DNA from: Streptomyces sp.
GTDB lineage: Bacteria; Actinomycetota; Actinomycetes; Streptomycetales; Streptomycetaceae
Direction of reading: 5' to 3'
Length of the DNA: 64,000 nt
Assembly: GCF_019510245.1 (NCBI RefSeq)
Contig: NZ_JAEKKT010000129.1
Coordinates: 1-64,000 of the forward strand
A model generated the notes under the pieces. The model had not been told where the DNA came from. It was given only the letters and a program-made list of their open reading frames with translations, and did no database searches. Positions within the stretch are counted from its first letter, which is position 1, and the number at the start of each line of letters is the position of its first letter. Below, one piece after another: positions 18,403 through 27,087 of this stretch. The position numbers and the translations under genes were made by a program.

Positions 18403-19397
18403 CGGCCACCGCCCGAGTAGTGCACGAAGCGGCGCGAGGCGCGGATGAAGACCACGGTCGCCGCGAAGATGACGAGGAACAGCAGCCAGGCCATGGCCGA
18501 GGCGTAGCCGGTCTTGAAGTACGCGAAGCCCTGCCGGTACAGCTCGGTCGAGTAGAACAGCAGCGAGTTGGCGGGGTAGCCGATCAGGTCGTTGCTGGAC
18601 GAGGTGGCGTTCGCGGAGCTGGAGGCGACGAACGCCTCCGTGAAGTACTGGAAGGTGTAGATCATCCCGGTGAGCAGCGCGAAGAAGATCACCGGGGAGA
18701 TCGCCGGGAGGGTGACGCTGCGGAACTTCTGCAGCGTGCCCGCGCCGTCGAGTTCGGCGGCCTCGTACAGCTCACGGGGCACGTCGAGCATGGCCGCGGA
18801 GAAGATCACCATGACGTGGCCGCTCGCCCACAGCGCCATCAGGACGAGGCTGGGCTTGGACCAGGCCGGGTCGGAGAACCAGCCGGGGCCGTCGATGCCC
18901 ACCCAGCCCAGCATCCGGTCGAGCGGGCCGACCGGGTTGAGCAGCACGATGAACGACAGGGCTGCGGCCACCACGGGCACCATCGACGGCAGGAAGAACA
19001 GCGTGCGGTACACGGCCCGGCCGCGCTTGACCCGGATGATCACCCAGGCGGTGAACATGGCCCAGGCGGTGCGCAGCGGCACCATGACGACGACCATCCA
19101 CAGGGTGTTGCGCACGGCCACCCAGAAGGTGTCGGACTGGGTGAACAGGGCGCGGTAGTTGCGCAGTCCGACGAACTGCACCGGGCGGTAGGAGCCGGCC
19201 TGGAAGTCGGTGAGCGAGTAGTAGAGCGTGGCGGCCACCGGGTAGAGCACGAAGACGCAGAACCCGATGACGAACGGGGACAGGAAGGCGAGCACGACCC
19301 ACCAGCGGGCGCCGCTCGCGCGCCGCCGCCCGCCCCGGGCGGCGCGCGTGCGCGCGGTGCCCGGGGCCTCGCCGACGGGGGCGAGAACGGTCGTCAT
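18399..19397 (-). CDS. Sugar ABC transporter permease (MalF type)
   Basis: 332 residues. A basic N-terminus (TRAARGGRRRASGARW) precedes six membrane segments, and the EAA motif is ELYEAAELDGAGTLQKFRSV. Pairs with the MalG-type subunit that it overlaps by 4 bp. The gene starts 2 bp after the stop of the binding-protein gene. Confidence 0.88.
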   Translation of the reverse strand: MTTVLAPVGEAPGTARTRAARGGRRRASGARWWVVLAFLSPFVIGFCVFVLYPVAATLYYSLTDFQAGSYRPVQFVGLRNYRALFTQSDTFWVAVRNTLWMVVVMVPLRTAWAMFTAWVIIRVKRGRAVYRTLFFLPSMVPVVAAALSFIVLLNPVGPLDRMLGWVGIDGPGWFSDPAWSKPSLVLMALWASGHVMVIFSAAMLDVPRELYEAAELDGAGTLQKFRSVTLPAISPVIFFALLTGMIYTFQYFTEAFVASSSANATSSSNDLIGYPANSLLFYSTELYRQGFAYFKTGYASAMAWLLFLVIFAATVVFIRASRRFVHYSGGGR

Positions 19398-19399
19398 CT

Positions 19400-20749
19400 C
19401 TACTGCCCGCTCTCGGAGTTGAGGTCGTCGATCTTCTTCCCGACCCCGGCGAGACCGCTCGCGGCGCTGCTCACCTTGCCCTGCTCGTAGTCGAGGAGGA
19501 ACGCCCGCCAGGTGTCCATGTCCTCGATGCCGGCCGGGGTGAGCGTCTTGTAGGTGGAGTGCTTGTTCTCGAAGACGTCGACGAACGGCTTCCAGTGCGG
19601 GTCGTTCCGCTTGTCCCAGGCTTTGAGCGCGGCGAACGTGGTCGGGATGTTGTAGACCGTGTCCGCAAGGGTGTTCAGGAAGGTCGTGTCGGTGGTGAGT
19701 TGCTGGAGTGCGAAGAACGCCTCCTGCTTGTGCCGCGAGCCCGCCGACAGGTAGGCGACCGTGCCGAGGGTGCTGCCCGCGCCGTAGGTGCCCGACGAGT
19801 TGTCCAGCACCGGCATCGGCACCACGCCGTAGTCGAAGTCCTTCTTCTCCGAGGCGATCTCGCCGACGTGCCACTCGCCGTCGTACTCCATGGCCGCGGC
19901 GCCGGTCAGCAGCGGGTTGCCGGCGTCGTCGGCGTGCGGCTGGTAACGGCCGACGAACTTCTGGACGTTCGCCTCGCCGTAGTAGCCGATCAGGTCCTGG
20001 TCCCACTTCAGCAGCTGCTGCCACGTGGCGTCGGAGGCGAAGGTGGTCTTTCCGTCCTTGCCGTAGAACTCGGTGCCGCTGTGCGCGCCGGTGAACAGGT
20101 ACCGGTTGACGTCGTAGTCGGAGCGGGGCACGAAGCCGTAGGTCTTGATCGAGCCGTCCGAATTCTTGACGGTCAGCTTCTTCGCGTCGGCGGTGAGTTC
20201 GGCGAGGGTGGTGGGCGGCCTGGTGATGCCGGCCGCCTTGAACATCTGCTTGTTGTAGTAGAGCGCGAAGGCGTCGGTGAGCAGTGGCAGGGCGCACTGC
20301 TTGCCCTGGTAGCGGGTGTAGGCGAGGGTCGCGGCCGGGAAGGTCCTCGCCGTGTCGATCTTGGCGGAGGTGAGGTAGGGACCTATGTCGGCGACCGTCC
20401 CGTTGTAACAGAACTTGGCCACGTTGTCGGGTGCGGAGCTGATGAAGACGTCGGGGGGATCGCCAGCGGCGACCGCCTTGGCGTAGGCGGCGTCGTCCTT
20501 GTTCGGCACGAACTTCACGGTCAGCCACGGGTACGTGCTGTGGAGCCGGTTCAGGGTCGCCTTGAACGCGGCCACCTCGTTGGGGAGGTGGTTGAAGGTC
20601 CAGACGGTGACGGTGGTGGGTTGGTGCGAGGCGCCCGCGGAGATGGCGGTGTCGGGTTCTGACGACGAGGGCCCGGTGGATGTGCAGCCGGCCAGCAGCA
20701 GCACTGCGGCAGCCGTGGCGGACACGGCCCCGGTGGTAGGTTTGAACAC
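19400..20749 (-). CDS. Sugar ABC transporter substrate-binding lipoprotein
   Basis: 449 residues from GTG 20749, with AGGAAGGA upstream. The lipobox LLLAGC places the lipidated Cys near residue 20. The mature part has the family-1 binding-protein features (TVWTFNHLPNEVAAFKATL, GDPPDVFISSA, DAFALYYNKQMFKAAGI, GAAAMEYDGEW). First structural gene of the operon; ligand unknown, but the GH4 and BadF-kinase genes downstream suggest a beta-glycoside or amino sugar. Confidence 0.9.
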   Translation of the reverse strand: MFKPTTGAVSATAAAVLLLAGCTSTGPSSSEPDTAISAGASHQPTTVTVWTFNHLPNEVAAFKATLNRLHSTYPWLTVKFVPNKDDAAYAKAVAAGDPPDVFISSAPDNVAKFCYNGTVADIGPYLTSAKIDTARTFPAATLAYTRYQGKQCALPLLTDAFALYYNKQMFKAAGITRPPTTLAELTADAKKLTVKNSDGSIKTYGFVPRSDYDVNRYLFTGAHSGTEFYGKDGKTTFASDATWQQLLKWDQDLIGYYGEANVQKFVGRYQPHADDAGNPLLTGAAAMEYDGEWHVGEIASEKKDFDYGVVPMPVLDNSSGTYGAGSTLGTVAYLSAGSRHKQEAFFALQQLTTDTTFLNTLADTVYNIPTTFAALKAWDKRNDPHWKPFVDVFENKHSTYKTLTPAGIEDMDTWRAFLLDYEQGKVSSAASGLAGVGKKIDDLNSESGQ

Positions 20750-20875
20750 TGATCGTCCTTCCTCGGAGACGGGATTCCCTGGGTGACGGATCGGTCGTCG
20801 GTCGACGGGCACGGCAATGCCCGGTGACCCGAAGCGGCGGCGCTGTCCGGCAAGACGGCGTCGCCGCGGTGTCTC

Positions 20876-22084
20876 TCAGGACAGAGCCGAGGGCTCGGCC
20901 TGGGGGACGGGGGTGGTGGCGGCGGCGAAGGCGGCCTCGCGGGCCAGCTTCGCCGACATGGTGGTCGCTCCGGTGAGCACGGCGTCCTGGCCGAGCCCGG
21001 AGGTGACGACGGTCGGCCGGAACGTACTGAAATCGGCCAGGTGGCGGGCGACGGGTTCGAGCAGCAGGTCGCCGTTGGCGCCGATGGCGCCGCCCAGGAC
21101 GATTAGCGCCGGGTCGATCAGGGGGACGACACAGGCCACCACGTAGGCGACGCTGCGGGCGGTGTCGTCCACGATCTCCAGCGCGCCGGGGTCGCCGGCG
21201 CGGGCGAGTTCGAAGACGGTGAGCGGGCTGCCGTCGCCCGGCAGGCCCAGCCGGCGGGCCTCGGCGCTGATGTGGCGGGCGCCGAGGTGTTCCTGCACCG
21301 GATCCCGGCGCTGCCCCACCGGCGCGATCATGCGGTCGCTCGGCAGATAGCCGGCCTCGCCCGCCACACCCGTGGCGCCCCGCCGGACCTTGCCGTCCAC
21401 CACCAGCCCGAGGCCGAGCCCGACGCCCAGGCTGACCAGGACGAAGTCGTCGGTCTCGGTGCCGAGGCCGTGGGTGCGCTCGGCCAGCGCCGCGAGGTTC
21501 ACGTCGTTCTCCAGGACCAGGGGCACGGGGATCGCCCGGCCGAGCGCCTCGCCCAGTCCGCGCCCCGCGTCGGGCAGCCCGGTGGTGTAGGACAGCTGAC
21601 GTCCGTCGGGGCCGACGGCGGCCGGCAGACCGGCGACGACCTGGGTGATCTCGCCGAGCTCCCGGCCGACCTGCCCGGCCAGGTCCACGCACATGTCCAG
21701 GATCTGCCCGACGAACGCCTCGGCGCCCCGCTCCCCGTGCTGCTCGGTCTCGGCGCGCCCGCGGATGTGGCCGGTGACGTCGGCGACCGCGGCGCGGATC
21801 CTGCGGTGCCCGACGTCCACGCCGATCGCGAAGGCGCAGTCGGCGTTCACCCGGTACTGCGCCGGCGCCGGCCCCTTGCGGCCGGTCGCCGGGCCCACCT
21901 CGGTGATGACCCCGCGCTCCAGCAGCAGGCCGACCGCGGCGGCGACCGTCGGCCGGGAGAGCGGGATCCGGCCCGCCAGATCGGTGGTCGTGACGGGACC
22001 CGCCTCGTCGATCGCCTCCAGGACGGCACGGCCGTTGAGCGAACGCAGCAACCGCTGCGGACCTGCTGGATAACGGCGGGTCAC
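20876..22084 (-). CDS. ROK-family transcriptional repressor
   Basis: 402 residues from GTG 22084. A winged helix-turn-helix (RAVLEAIDEAGPVTTTDLAG then LSRPTVAAAVGLLLERGVI) is followed by the ROK sugar-sensing domain (FAIGVDVGHRRIRAAVADVT, LENDVNLAALAER, GVGLGLGLVVDG, GEAGYLPSD). The zinc-binding CXCGXXGC motif of ROK kinases is absent, which fits a regulator. Upstream of and on the same strand as the sugar operon, so the probable local controller. Confidence 0.85.
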   Translation of the reverse strand: MTRRYPAGPQRLLRSLNGRAVLEAIDEAGPVTTTDLAGRIPLSRPTVAAAVGLLLERGVITEVGPATGRKGPAPAQYRVNADCAFAIGVDVGHRRIRAAVADVTGHIRGRAETEQHGERGAEAFVGQILDMCVDLAGQVGRELGEITQVVAGLPAAVGPDGRQLSYTTGLPDAGRGLGEALGRAIPVPLVLENDVNLAALAERTHGLGTETDDFVLVSLGVGLGLGLVVDGKVRRGATGVAGEAGYLPSDRMIAPVGQRRDPVQEHLGARHISAEARRLGLPGDGSPLTVFELARAGDPGALEIVDDTARSVAYVVACVVPLIDPALIVLGGAIGANGDLLLEPVARHLADFSTFRPTVVTSGLGQDAVLTGATTMSAKLAREAAFAAATTPVPQAEPSALS

Positions 22085-22135
22085 GGTGCCCCCATCTCGC
22101 CGTCGAGGGCCTGTGGAGAGGCCTGCACGAGCCTG

Positions 22136-22154
22136 TAAGAAAGAAAGTTGCTTA
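22136..22154. promoter_or_regulatory. Candidate ROK operator upstream of the ROK gene
   Basis: TAAG(11)CTTA around AAAGAAAGTTG, within an AT-rich island in very GC-rich DNA, 52 bp upstream of the ROK start. ROK/NagC-type operators often carry AAAGTTT-like cores. Assigned by pattern and position only. Confidence 0.35.
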
Positions 22155-22237
22155 TTTATACGCTCGCTCCTGGCCGGAATCAACCCTTCGGGCGCGGCCT
22201 CGGCGGCGGGCACTCTGCACCGCGAGAGCTCGAAACC

Positions 22238-23098
22238 TCACACGTGCGCGCGAGACGGTCCCCCGCCCGGAGCCGGAGCTGTCAGGTCGTCGTGGTGCGG
22301 CGGGGCGGCGGGGTTGTCGGCGGTGGCCGCGAGGATGGACTGCTGGAGGCGGCGCAGGCGGGCCGACGGTTCCAGCCCCAGGTCCCTCACGAGCTGGGTC
22401 CGCAGCTGCCGGTAGGCGAGGAGCGCCTCGGCGCGCCGGCCGGAGCGGTAGAGGGCGAGCATGAACTGGGCGTGCAGGTTCTCGTGGGACGGGTGACGGC
22501 TGGTCAGGACGGTCAGTTCGGCGAGCAGTTCGCGGTGCCGGCCGAGCCGCAGGTCGGCCTCGATGCGCTGGTCCAGGGCGCACAGCCGGCTCTCCTCCAG
22601 CCGCCGCGCCTCCACGGCCAGGTGGGCCCCGGTGGGCACGTCGGCGAAGGGCGGCCCGGTCCACAGGTCCAGTGCCCGGCGCAGGGTGTCGGCGGCGCCC
22701 GCGAGGTTCCCGTCGTCCATCGCGCGCAAGCCCTGTTGGCACAACCGCTCGAACTCCCGGATGTCGCTGTTTCCGCCTCCGGCAGCGAGCAGGTAGCCGC
22801 CCGGCAGGGTCATCAGCACGTCCTTCGCGGACCGGGCGGCCGCGGCTTCGGAATCCGCGCCCCCGCGCAGCGCCGCCGAGATGTGATCCCTGAGCTGGAG
22901 CACATAGGTCTGCAGGGTGGTGCGGGCGCTGCGCGGTGGAGTACCCGCCCAGAGTTCCTCGATCAGGATCGGGACGGGCACCACCTGGTCGGCGCGCAGT
23001 GCCAGGAGGGCCAGCAGCTGGCGGGGTTTCGGTGCGGTCGGAGCGATGGAGACCCCGTTCTCCCGCACGTTCAGTACGCCCAGCAACCCGATGTCCAC
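22238..23098 (-). CDS. SARP-family transcriptional activator
   Basis: 286 residues from GTG 23098, with GGGAG upstream. An OmpR-like winged helix occupies residues 1-90 (IGLLGVLNVRENGVSIAPTA, PKPRQLLALLALRADQVVPV, TLQTYVLQLRD), and the BTAD domain follows (EFERLCQQGLRAMDDGNLAG; RLEESRLCALDQRIEADLRL; YRSGRRAEALLAYRQLR). It lacks ATPase and TPR domains, so it is a small SARP of the ActII-ORF4/RedD size class. These activate biosynthetic genes. Paralogous to the SARP at 26175. Two ARE-like sites lie upstream, suggesting control by a butyrolactone receptor. Confidence 0.88.
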   Translation of the reverse strand: MDIGLLGVLNVRENGVSIAPTAPKPRQLLALLALRADQVVPVPILIEELWAGTPPRSARTTLQTYVLQLRDHISAALRGGADSEAAAARSAKDVLMTLPGGYLLAAGGGNSDIREFERLCQQGLRAMDDGNLAGAADTLRRALDLWTGPPFADVPTGAHLAVEARRLEESRLCALDQRIEADLRLGRHRELLAELTVLTSRHPSHENLHAQFMLALYRSGRRAEALLAYRQLRTQLVRDLGLEPSARLRRLQQSILAATADNPAAPPHHDDLTAPAPGGGPSRAHV

Positions 23099-23135
23099 AC
23101 GCGTCTCCCTGACCTTCTCTGACACTCCGCCAGTA

Positions 23136-23164
23136 GAAAACAGCACGAACGGTCTGTCAACAAG
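23136..23164. promoter_or_regulatory. ARE-like site upstream of SARP 1
   Basis: The segment AAAACAGCACGAACGGTCTG followed by TCAA lies about 40 bp upstream of the SARP start. It closely resembles sites before SARP 2 (27062) and before the second TetR gene (27821: AAACAGCACGATCGGT). Streptomycete butyrolactone receptors bind pseudo-palindromes of this size near -35/-10. Confidence 0.45.
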
Positions 23165-23347
23165 CGAACGACCGGACCGTTTTCGGCGATCCGGCGAGAA
23201 CGGTCCGACGCGTGCGCTCCCCTCCCGCCGATCGCCGAAACGGCAGCACAGTGCGGCTGTTCCGGCGACTGACGGGTCAGGCGCCGTCGCGGCGACCCTT
23301 CGGACCGGCGACGACATCGGGCGGGATTTCGCCCCCCATGAGCAACC

Positions 23348-23376
23348 ATAAACAGACCATCCGGTCGGTTATTTGG
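23348..23376. promoter_or_regulatory. Second ARE-like site upstream of SARP 1
   Basis: AAACAGACCATCCGGTCGGT followed by TATTT is a pseudo-palindrome that fits the ArpA half-site pattern (GGTCGGTT) well. It lies between the SARP start and the 3' end of the DMT gene, 250 bp upstream of the SARP. Confidence 0.45.
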
Positions 23377-23388
23377 CCGCCGCTCGGG

Positions 23389-24369
23389 TCAGCCGTCCTG
23401 CCCGCCGGTGCCGACGGGGACGGCGAGCAGCAGGATGCCGAGTGCCAGGACCGCCAGTCCGCACCAGGAGACGGCCGGCAGGCGCTCGCCCAGGACCGTG
23501 ACCCCCAGGACCGCGGCCACGGCCGGCTCGGCCAGCGTCAGGGTCGTCGCGACCTGCGGGGTGGTGTGGCCGAGGCCGTACCCGAACAGGCGGTAGCAGA
23601 GGAAGGTGGTGATCGCCCCCAGATACAGGACGACCGCTGCTCCCCGTGCCGTCAGCAGCACGCCGGCGCCGCCCCACAGCGCCACCGGCAGTACGAGCAG
23701 TGCCGCTCCTGCGAACATCACGCCCAGCACCGCGCCGGAGGCATGCCCACGGCCGATGAGCTGCCCGCCGACCAGGGCGTACCCGGCGTACGACAGGCCC
23801 GCGAGCCCGGCCAGCAGCACGCCGAGGGCGTCCACGGGCGCGCCGTCACCGGCGAGTCCCGGGCCGAGGACGAGCACCGTGCAGCCGAGGACGGCTGCCG
23901 CGGTCGCGGCGGCCCAGCGGGCCGAGGGCCGGGACCGGCGGGTGAGCCAGGCGAGGAGACCGGCGAGGACGGGGGCGCCGCCGAGCGCGACCACGGTGGC
24001 CACGGCCACGCCGGTACGTGCGACGGCCGGGTAGAAGGTGAGCGGGTAGCCGGCCACCGCGAGGGTGCCCAGGGCGAGCAGTCGGCGTTCGCCGCCGTTG
24101 CAGACCCCGGCCAGGGAGCGGCCGCCGGGTGCGGTCAGGAACAGCAGCGGGCCGCCGAGGGCCAGGCCGGCGGCGCCGATGACGGCGGCCGGCACTCCGG
24201 CGGGGGCGAGGGAACTGGCGGTTCCGGTGGACCCCCACAGCACGGCGGCCGTGAGGATCGGCAGCGGTCCGGCGAACGGACCGGTGCGGCGGGGACGCGG
24301 GCGCGCGGCGGTGGCGCCGTCCAGCGCTCGGGAAGAGCGGTCGGAGCGGGATGAGGTGTCGTTCGGCAC
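23389..24369 (-). CDS. EamA/DMT-superfamily membrane transporter
   Basis: 326 residues from GTG 24369, with ten hydrophobic segments in two EamA repeats (LPILTAAVLWGSTGTASSLA opens the first; LGVLLAGLAGLSYAGYALVG the second). Family members export metabolites or amino acids. An ARE-like site (24392-24416) just upstream and its place between two SARP genes suggest it belongs to the signalling locus, perhaps exporting a signal or a product; the substrate is not known. Confidence 0.8.
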   Translation of the reverse strand: MPNDTSSRSDRSSRALDGATAARPRPRRTGPFAGPLPILTAAVLWGSTGTASSLAPAGVPAAVIGAAGLALGGPLLFLTAPGGRSLAGVCNGGERRLLALGTLAVAGYPLTFYPAVARTGVAVATVVALGGAPVLAGLLAWLTRRSRPSARWAAATAAAVLGCTVLVLGPGLAGDGAPVDALGVLLAGLAGLSYAGYALVGGQLIGRGHASGAVLGVMFAGAALLVLPVALWGGAGVLLTARGAAVVLYLGAITTFLCYRLFGYGLGHTTPQVATTLTLAEPAVAAVLGVTVLGERLPAVSWCGLAVLALGILLLAVPVGTGGQDG

Positions 24370-24391
24370 AGTCGTGAACTTCCGTCGTCGA

Positions 24392-24416
24392 ATACCGTCT
24401 GCGGACTGGTTTCGAT
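24392..24416. promoter_or_regulatory. ARE-like site upstream of the DMT gene
   Basis: ATACCGTCTGCGGACTGGTT followed by TCGAT, 22-47 bp upstream of the GTG start. It has the ACCGTC/GGACTGGT symmetry of butyrolactone-receptor sites. Weaker than those at the SARP genes. Confidence 0.35.
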
Positions 24417-24830
24417 ACGGGCGCACGACACAGGCCCTCGGCCGCCGCGAGGGCAGGGCCGGGAGCTCGGCTTCGTTCCGTCGGCGTGTGCGCCCGTCAG
24501 GCGCAGAGCGGCGGCAGAACGACGTGCCAGTAGGTGTTCACGGGAGGATCGTACCGGAGGGGCCGAAGGGAGCCGGCGTGCGGATCGATCCTGTCGCTTC
24601 CGTGATCGTCGGTATCCACCCCTCGCACGTCGATGACATGCCTGACGTCACTTGTCGTATAGTTCGACCAAGTTTTGGCCAACGTGCGTCGATATCGTTT
24701 CCCGGTGCCTGGCCGTGGGAGAGACTCACCCGCGGAGGGGGGACGAGCACGTTCGTTTCACGCCGGACGTGCCATCCCGCAGTGTCGCGTCGCCCAGGGG
24801 AAGGCGGCGAGCAGACCAGCGGAGGAATGC

Positions 24831-26102
24831 ATGACGCAGTCGCTTCCGGGGCAGCGCCCTGCCCAGGAGCAGGCGGTCACCGGACACGGGCGGCCACCCG
24901 TCGTCGTGATCGGCGCCGGGCCCTACGGGCTGTCGGTGGCCGCCCACTTGCGGGCGGCGCAGGTGCCGGTGCGCGTCTTCGGTGACGTGATGGGCAGTTG
25001 GCGGCACGCCATGGCCACCGGGATGTACCTGAAATCGACGCCGGCCGCGACCGACCTGTCGGCGCCGGAGCCGGGCGGCCGGCTGGCGGACTTCCGGCGC
25101 GAGCACGGCGAGCCGGAACTGACCGAGCTGACACCGATTCCGTGCGACGTCTTCGTCCGGTACGGACAGTGGTTCCAGAAGCGGTACGTCGGCGGGGTCG
25201 AGCCGGCCCGGGTGACGGCCGTCGAGCGGGCTGCGGCCGGACCCAGCTTCGTCGTCCGGCTGGACGACGGGACGGAGATGGCCGCCTCGGCCGTCGTGGT
25301 GGCGACCGGGCTGAACGGTCTCGCCCATGTACCGGACGAGTTGCGGCAGCTCGCTCCCGAGGGTCCGGGCCCGCGGGCGCACGTGTCGCACACCAGCCAC
25401 CACACGGATCTGTCCGTGTACGCGGGACGGCGGGTGGCCGTCATCGGCGGTGGCCAGTCCGCGCTGGAGAGCGCCGCGCTGCTGCACGAGGCAGGCGCCG
25501 AGACGCAGGTCCTGGTCCGCGAGCGGACGGTGCTCTGGGGCATGACGCCCGATCTGGCCCGGCCCTGGACGCAGCGGCTGGTCAAACCGGCTTCTCCCCT
25601 CGGCACGGGCTGGGTCCTGGCCGGTGTCTGCGCGTCACCGGGTGCCGTACGCCTGCTGCCCGCGGCGGCCCGGCTGCTGCTGTTCCGGCGGGCGCTCGGC
25701 CCCTCGGGCGGCTGGTGGCTGCGGGACCGGGTGGAAGGTGTCGTACCGGTGCACACCTCGCGCCGGGTCACGGGCGCCGTGGTGCACGGGCCGGAGGTGC
25801 GTCTGGACGTCGCGGGCCCCGGGGGCGGGCGCGAGTCCCTCACGGTGGACCATGTGCTGGCGGCCACCGGGTACCGGCTGGACCTGGACGCACTGCCGTT
25901 CCTGTCGCCCACGGTGCGGCGCGCGGTGGCGTGCGTGCCGGGCTCGAAGGCGCCCGCGCTGCGCGGGACGTTCGAGTCGTCGGTGCCCGGCCTGTACTTC
26001 ACCGGTTCGCTCGCGGCGCCGATGTTCGGGCCGATGATGCGGTTCGTGGCGGGCACGGAGTTCGCCGCCGTCCGCATCTCCCGGCACGTCGCGGCCGTCT
26101 GA
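24831..26102 (+). CDS. FAD-dependent NAD(P)-binding oxidoreductase (flavoprotein monooxygenase type)
   Basis: 423 residues; ATG with GGAGGA five bases upstream. The FAD loop is VVVIGAGPYGLSVAAHL (residues about 24-40), a second dinucleotide loop is VAVIGGGQSALESAALL (about 203-219), and the late FAD motif is LAATGYRLDLD. The second loop, ATG motif and size fit the flavin monooxygenase/ornithine-hydroxylase-like group. The reaction is unknown. In the related furan-hormone locus of S. coelicolor a flavin oxidoreductase (MmfH) works with the AfsA-like synthase, so a role in signal tailoring is possible. Transcribed opposite to its neighbours. Confidence 0.78.
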   Translation: MTQSLPGQRPAQEQAVTGHGRPPVVVIGAGPYGLSVAAHLRAAQVPVRVFGDVMGSWRHAMATGMYLKSTPAATDLSAPEPGGRLADFRREHGEPELTELTPIPCDVFVRYGQWFQKRYVGGVEPARVTAVERAAAGPSFVVRLDDGTEMAASAVVVATGLNGLAHVPDELRQLAPEGPGPRAHVSHTSHHTDLSVYAGRRVAVIGGGQSALESAALLHEAGAETQVLVRERTVLWGMTPDLARPWTQRLVKPASPLGTGWVLAGVCASPGAVRLLPAAARLLLFRRALGPSGGWWLRDRVEGVVPVHTSRRVTGAVVHGPEVRLDVAGPGGGRESLTVDHVLAATGYRLDLDALPFLSPTVRRAVACVPGSKAPALRGTFESSVPGLYFTGSLAAPMFGPMMRFVAGTEFAAVRISRHVAAV

Positions 26103-26107
26103 GGAAG

Positions 26108-26188
26108 CCGTCGGCCGGTCCTGGCGGGCCCGTCGGCCGATCTGGCGGCCCGTCAGCCGGTCCTGGCGGGGCCGTCAGCCGATCCTGG
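26108..26188. repeat. Four imperfect 20-22-bp tandem repeats
   Basis: Units of the form GTCGGCCGGTCCTGGCGGGC occur four times between the oxidoreductase stop and the last codons of SARP 2. The fourth unit encodes the SARP C-terminus. The array lies between convergent genes. Confidence 0.65.
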
Positions 26189-26999
26189 CGAGCGGGTTCG
26201 CCGTGCCGGGTGGCGGGGTGCCGTCGGCGGGGGCCGACAGGACCGACTGCCGTATCCGGCCCAGCGCGGCCGAGGGTTCCAGGCCCTGGTCGCGCACCAG
26301 AGTGGTACGCAGTCGCCGGTAGGCGTCCAGGGCGTCGCTACGGCGGCCCGAGCGGTGCAGGGCGAGCATGAGCTGGCCGCACAGGCTCTCGTGGGTGGGG
26401 TGCCGGTCGGCCAGCACGGTGAGTTCGGGGATCAGCTCACGGTGGCGGCCGAGCCGCAGGTCGGCCTCGATGCGCTGGTCCAGCGCGCACAGCCGGCTCT
26501 CCTCCAGTGCCCGGACACGAATGCTCAGGTACTCCCCGGCGGTGATGTCGGCCAGGGCCGGCCCCTGCCACAGGTCGAGCGCGGCGCGCAGCAGCCGGGC
26601 CGCCTCGCGCTGGTCACCGGCCTCCCTCGTCCGGTATCCGGTTCCGGCGATCCGCTCGAACTCCCTTACGTCGCTGGTGCCTTCACCGCTGTCGAGCAGG
26701 TAGCCGCCGGGTACGGTGCGCAACACCTCCTTGGCGGTGCGCGCGCCGGCGCCGTCGCCGGCCCCTCGCAGTGCCGGGGCGATGAGGTCGCGCAGGTGCA
26801 TGACGTACGTCTGCAGGGTGGGGCGGGCACTGCGCGGCGGCCGTCGTCCCCAGAGCTCCTCGGACAGCGTGCCGACGGTGACCGCCTGGTCGGCGTGGAG
26901 CGCGAGCACGGCGAGCACCTGGCGTGGCTTGGGTGCCGTCGGGACGACGGAGACGCCGTTCTCCCGCACGTCGAGAGTGCCGAGTATGCGGATGTCCAT
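26175..26999 (-). CDS. SARP-family transcriptional activator
   Basis: 274 residues from ATG 26999. Winged helix (MDIRILGTLDVRENGVSVVP, KPRQVLAVLALHADQAVTVG, TLQTYVMHLRDLIAPALRG) and BTAD domain (EFERIAGTGYRTREAGDQRE; ALEESRLCALDQRIEADLRL; LHRSGRRSDALDAYRRLRTT). About 60 percent identical by eye to the SARP at 22238, including long shared stretches, so the two are recent paralogs. The promoter lies in the 83 bp between it and the TetR gene, with an ARE-like site that overlaps the TetR stop codon. Confidence 0.88.
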   Translation of the reverse strand: MDIRILGTLDVRENGVSVVPTAPKPRQVLAVLALHADQAVTVGTLSEELWGRRPPRSARPTLQTYVMHLRDLIAPALRGAGDGAGARTAKEVLRTVPGGYLLDSGEGTSDVREFERIAGTGYRTREAGDQREAARLLRAALDLWQGPALADITAGEYLSIRVRALEESRLCALDQRIEADLRLGRHRELIPELTVLADRHPTHESLCGQLMLALHRSGRRSDALDAYRRLRTTLVRDQGLEPSAALGRIRQSVLSAPADGTPPPGTANPLARIG

Positions 27000-27061
27000 G
27001 CCGTCCCCCCTGCTCGTCCGCCACCGTGGGTGGTGCGGGGCGGTTCCCGGGCTCCCGAGTC

Positions 27062-27087
27062 AAAAACGGCGCGGACGGTTTGTCAAA
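27062..27087. promoter_or_regulatory. ARE-like site upstream of SARP 2
   Basis: AAAAACGGCGCGGACGGTTT followed by GTCAAA, 63-88 bp upstream of the SARP start and overlapping the TGA of the TetR gene (27083-27085). The right part, (A/G)ACGGT(C/T)TGTCAA, is shared with the site at SARP 1. A likely receptor target. Confidence 0.5.

Noticed and set aside
18399-21692. 1097-codon open frame running through permease, lipoprotein and ROK genes
   Set aside because: Only its last third (from 19397) is the real permease; upstream it is the out-of-frame shadow of the binding-protein and ROK genes, which have clear motifs in other frames.
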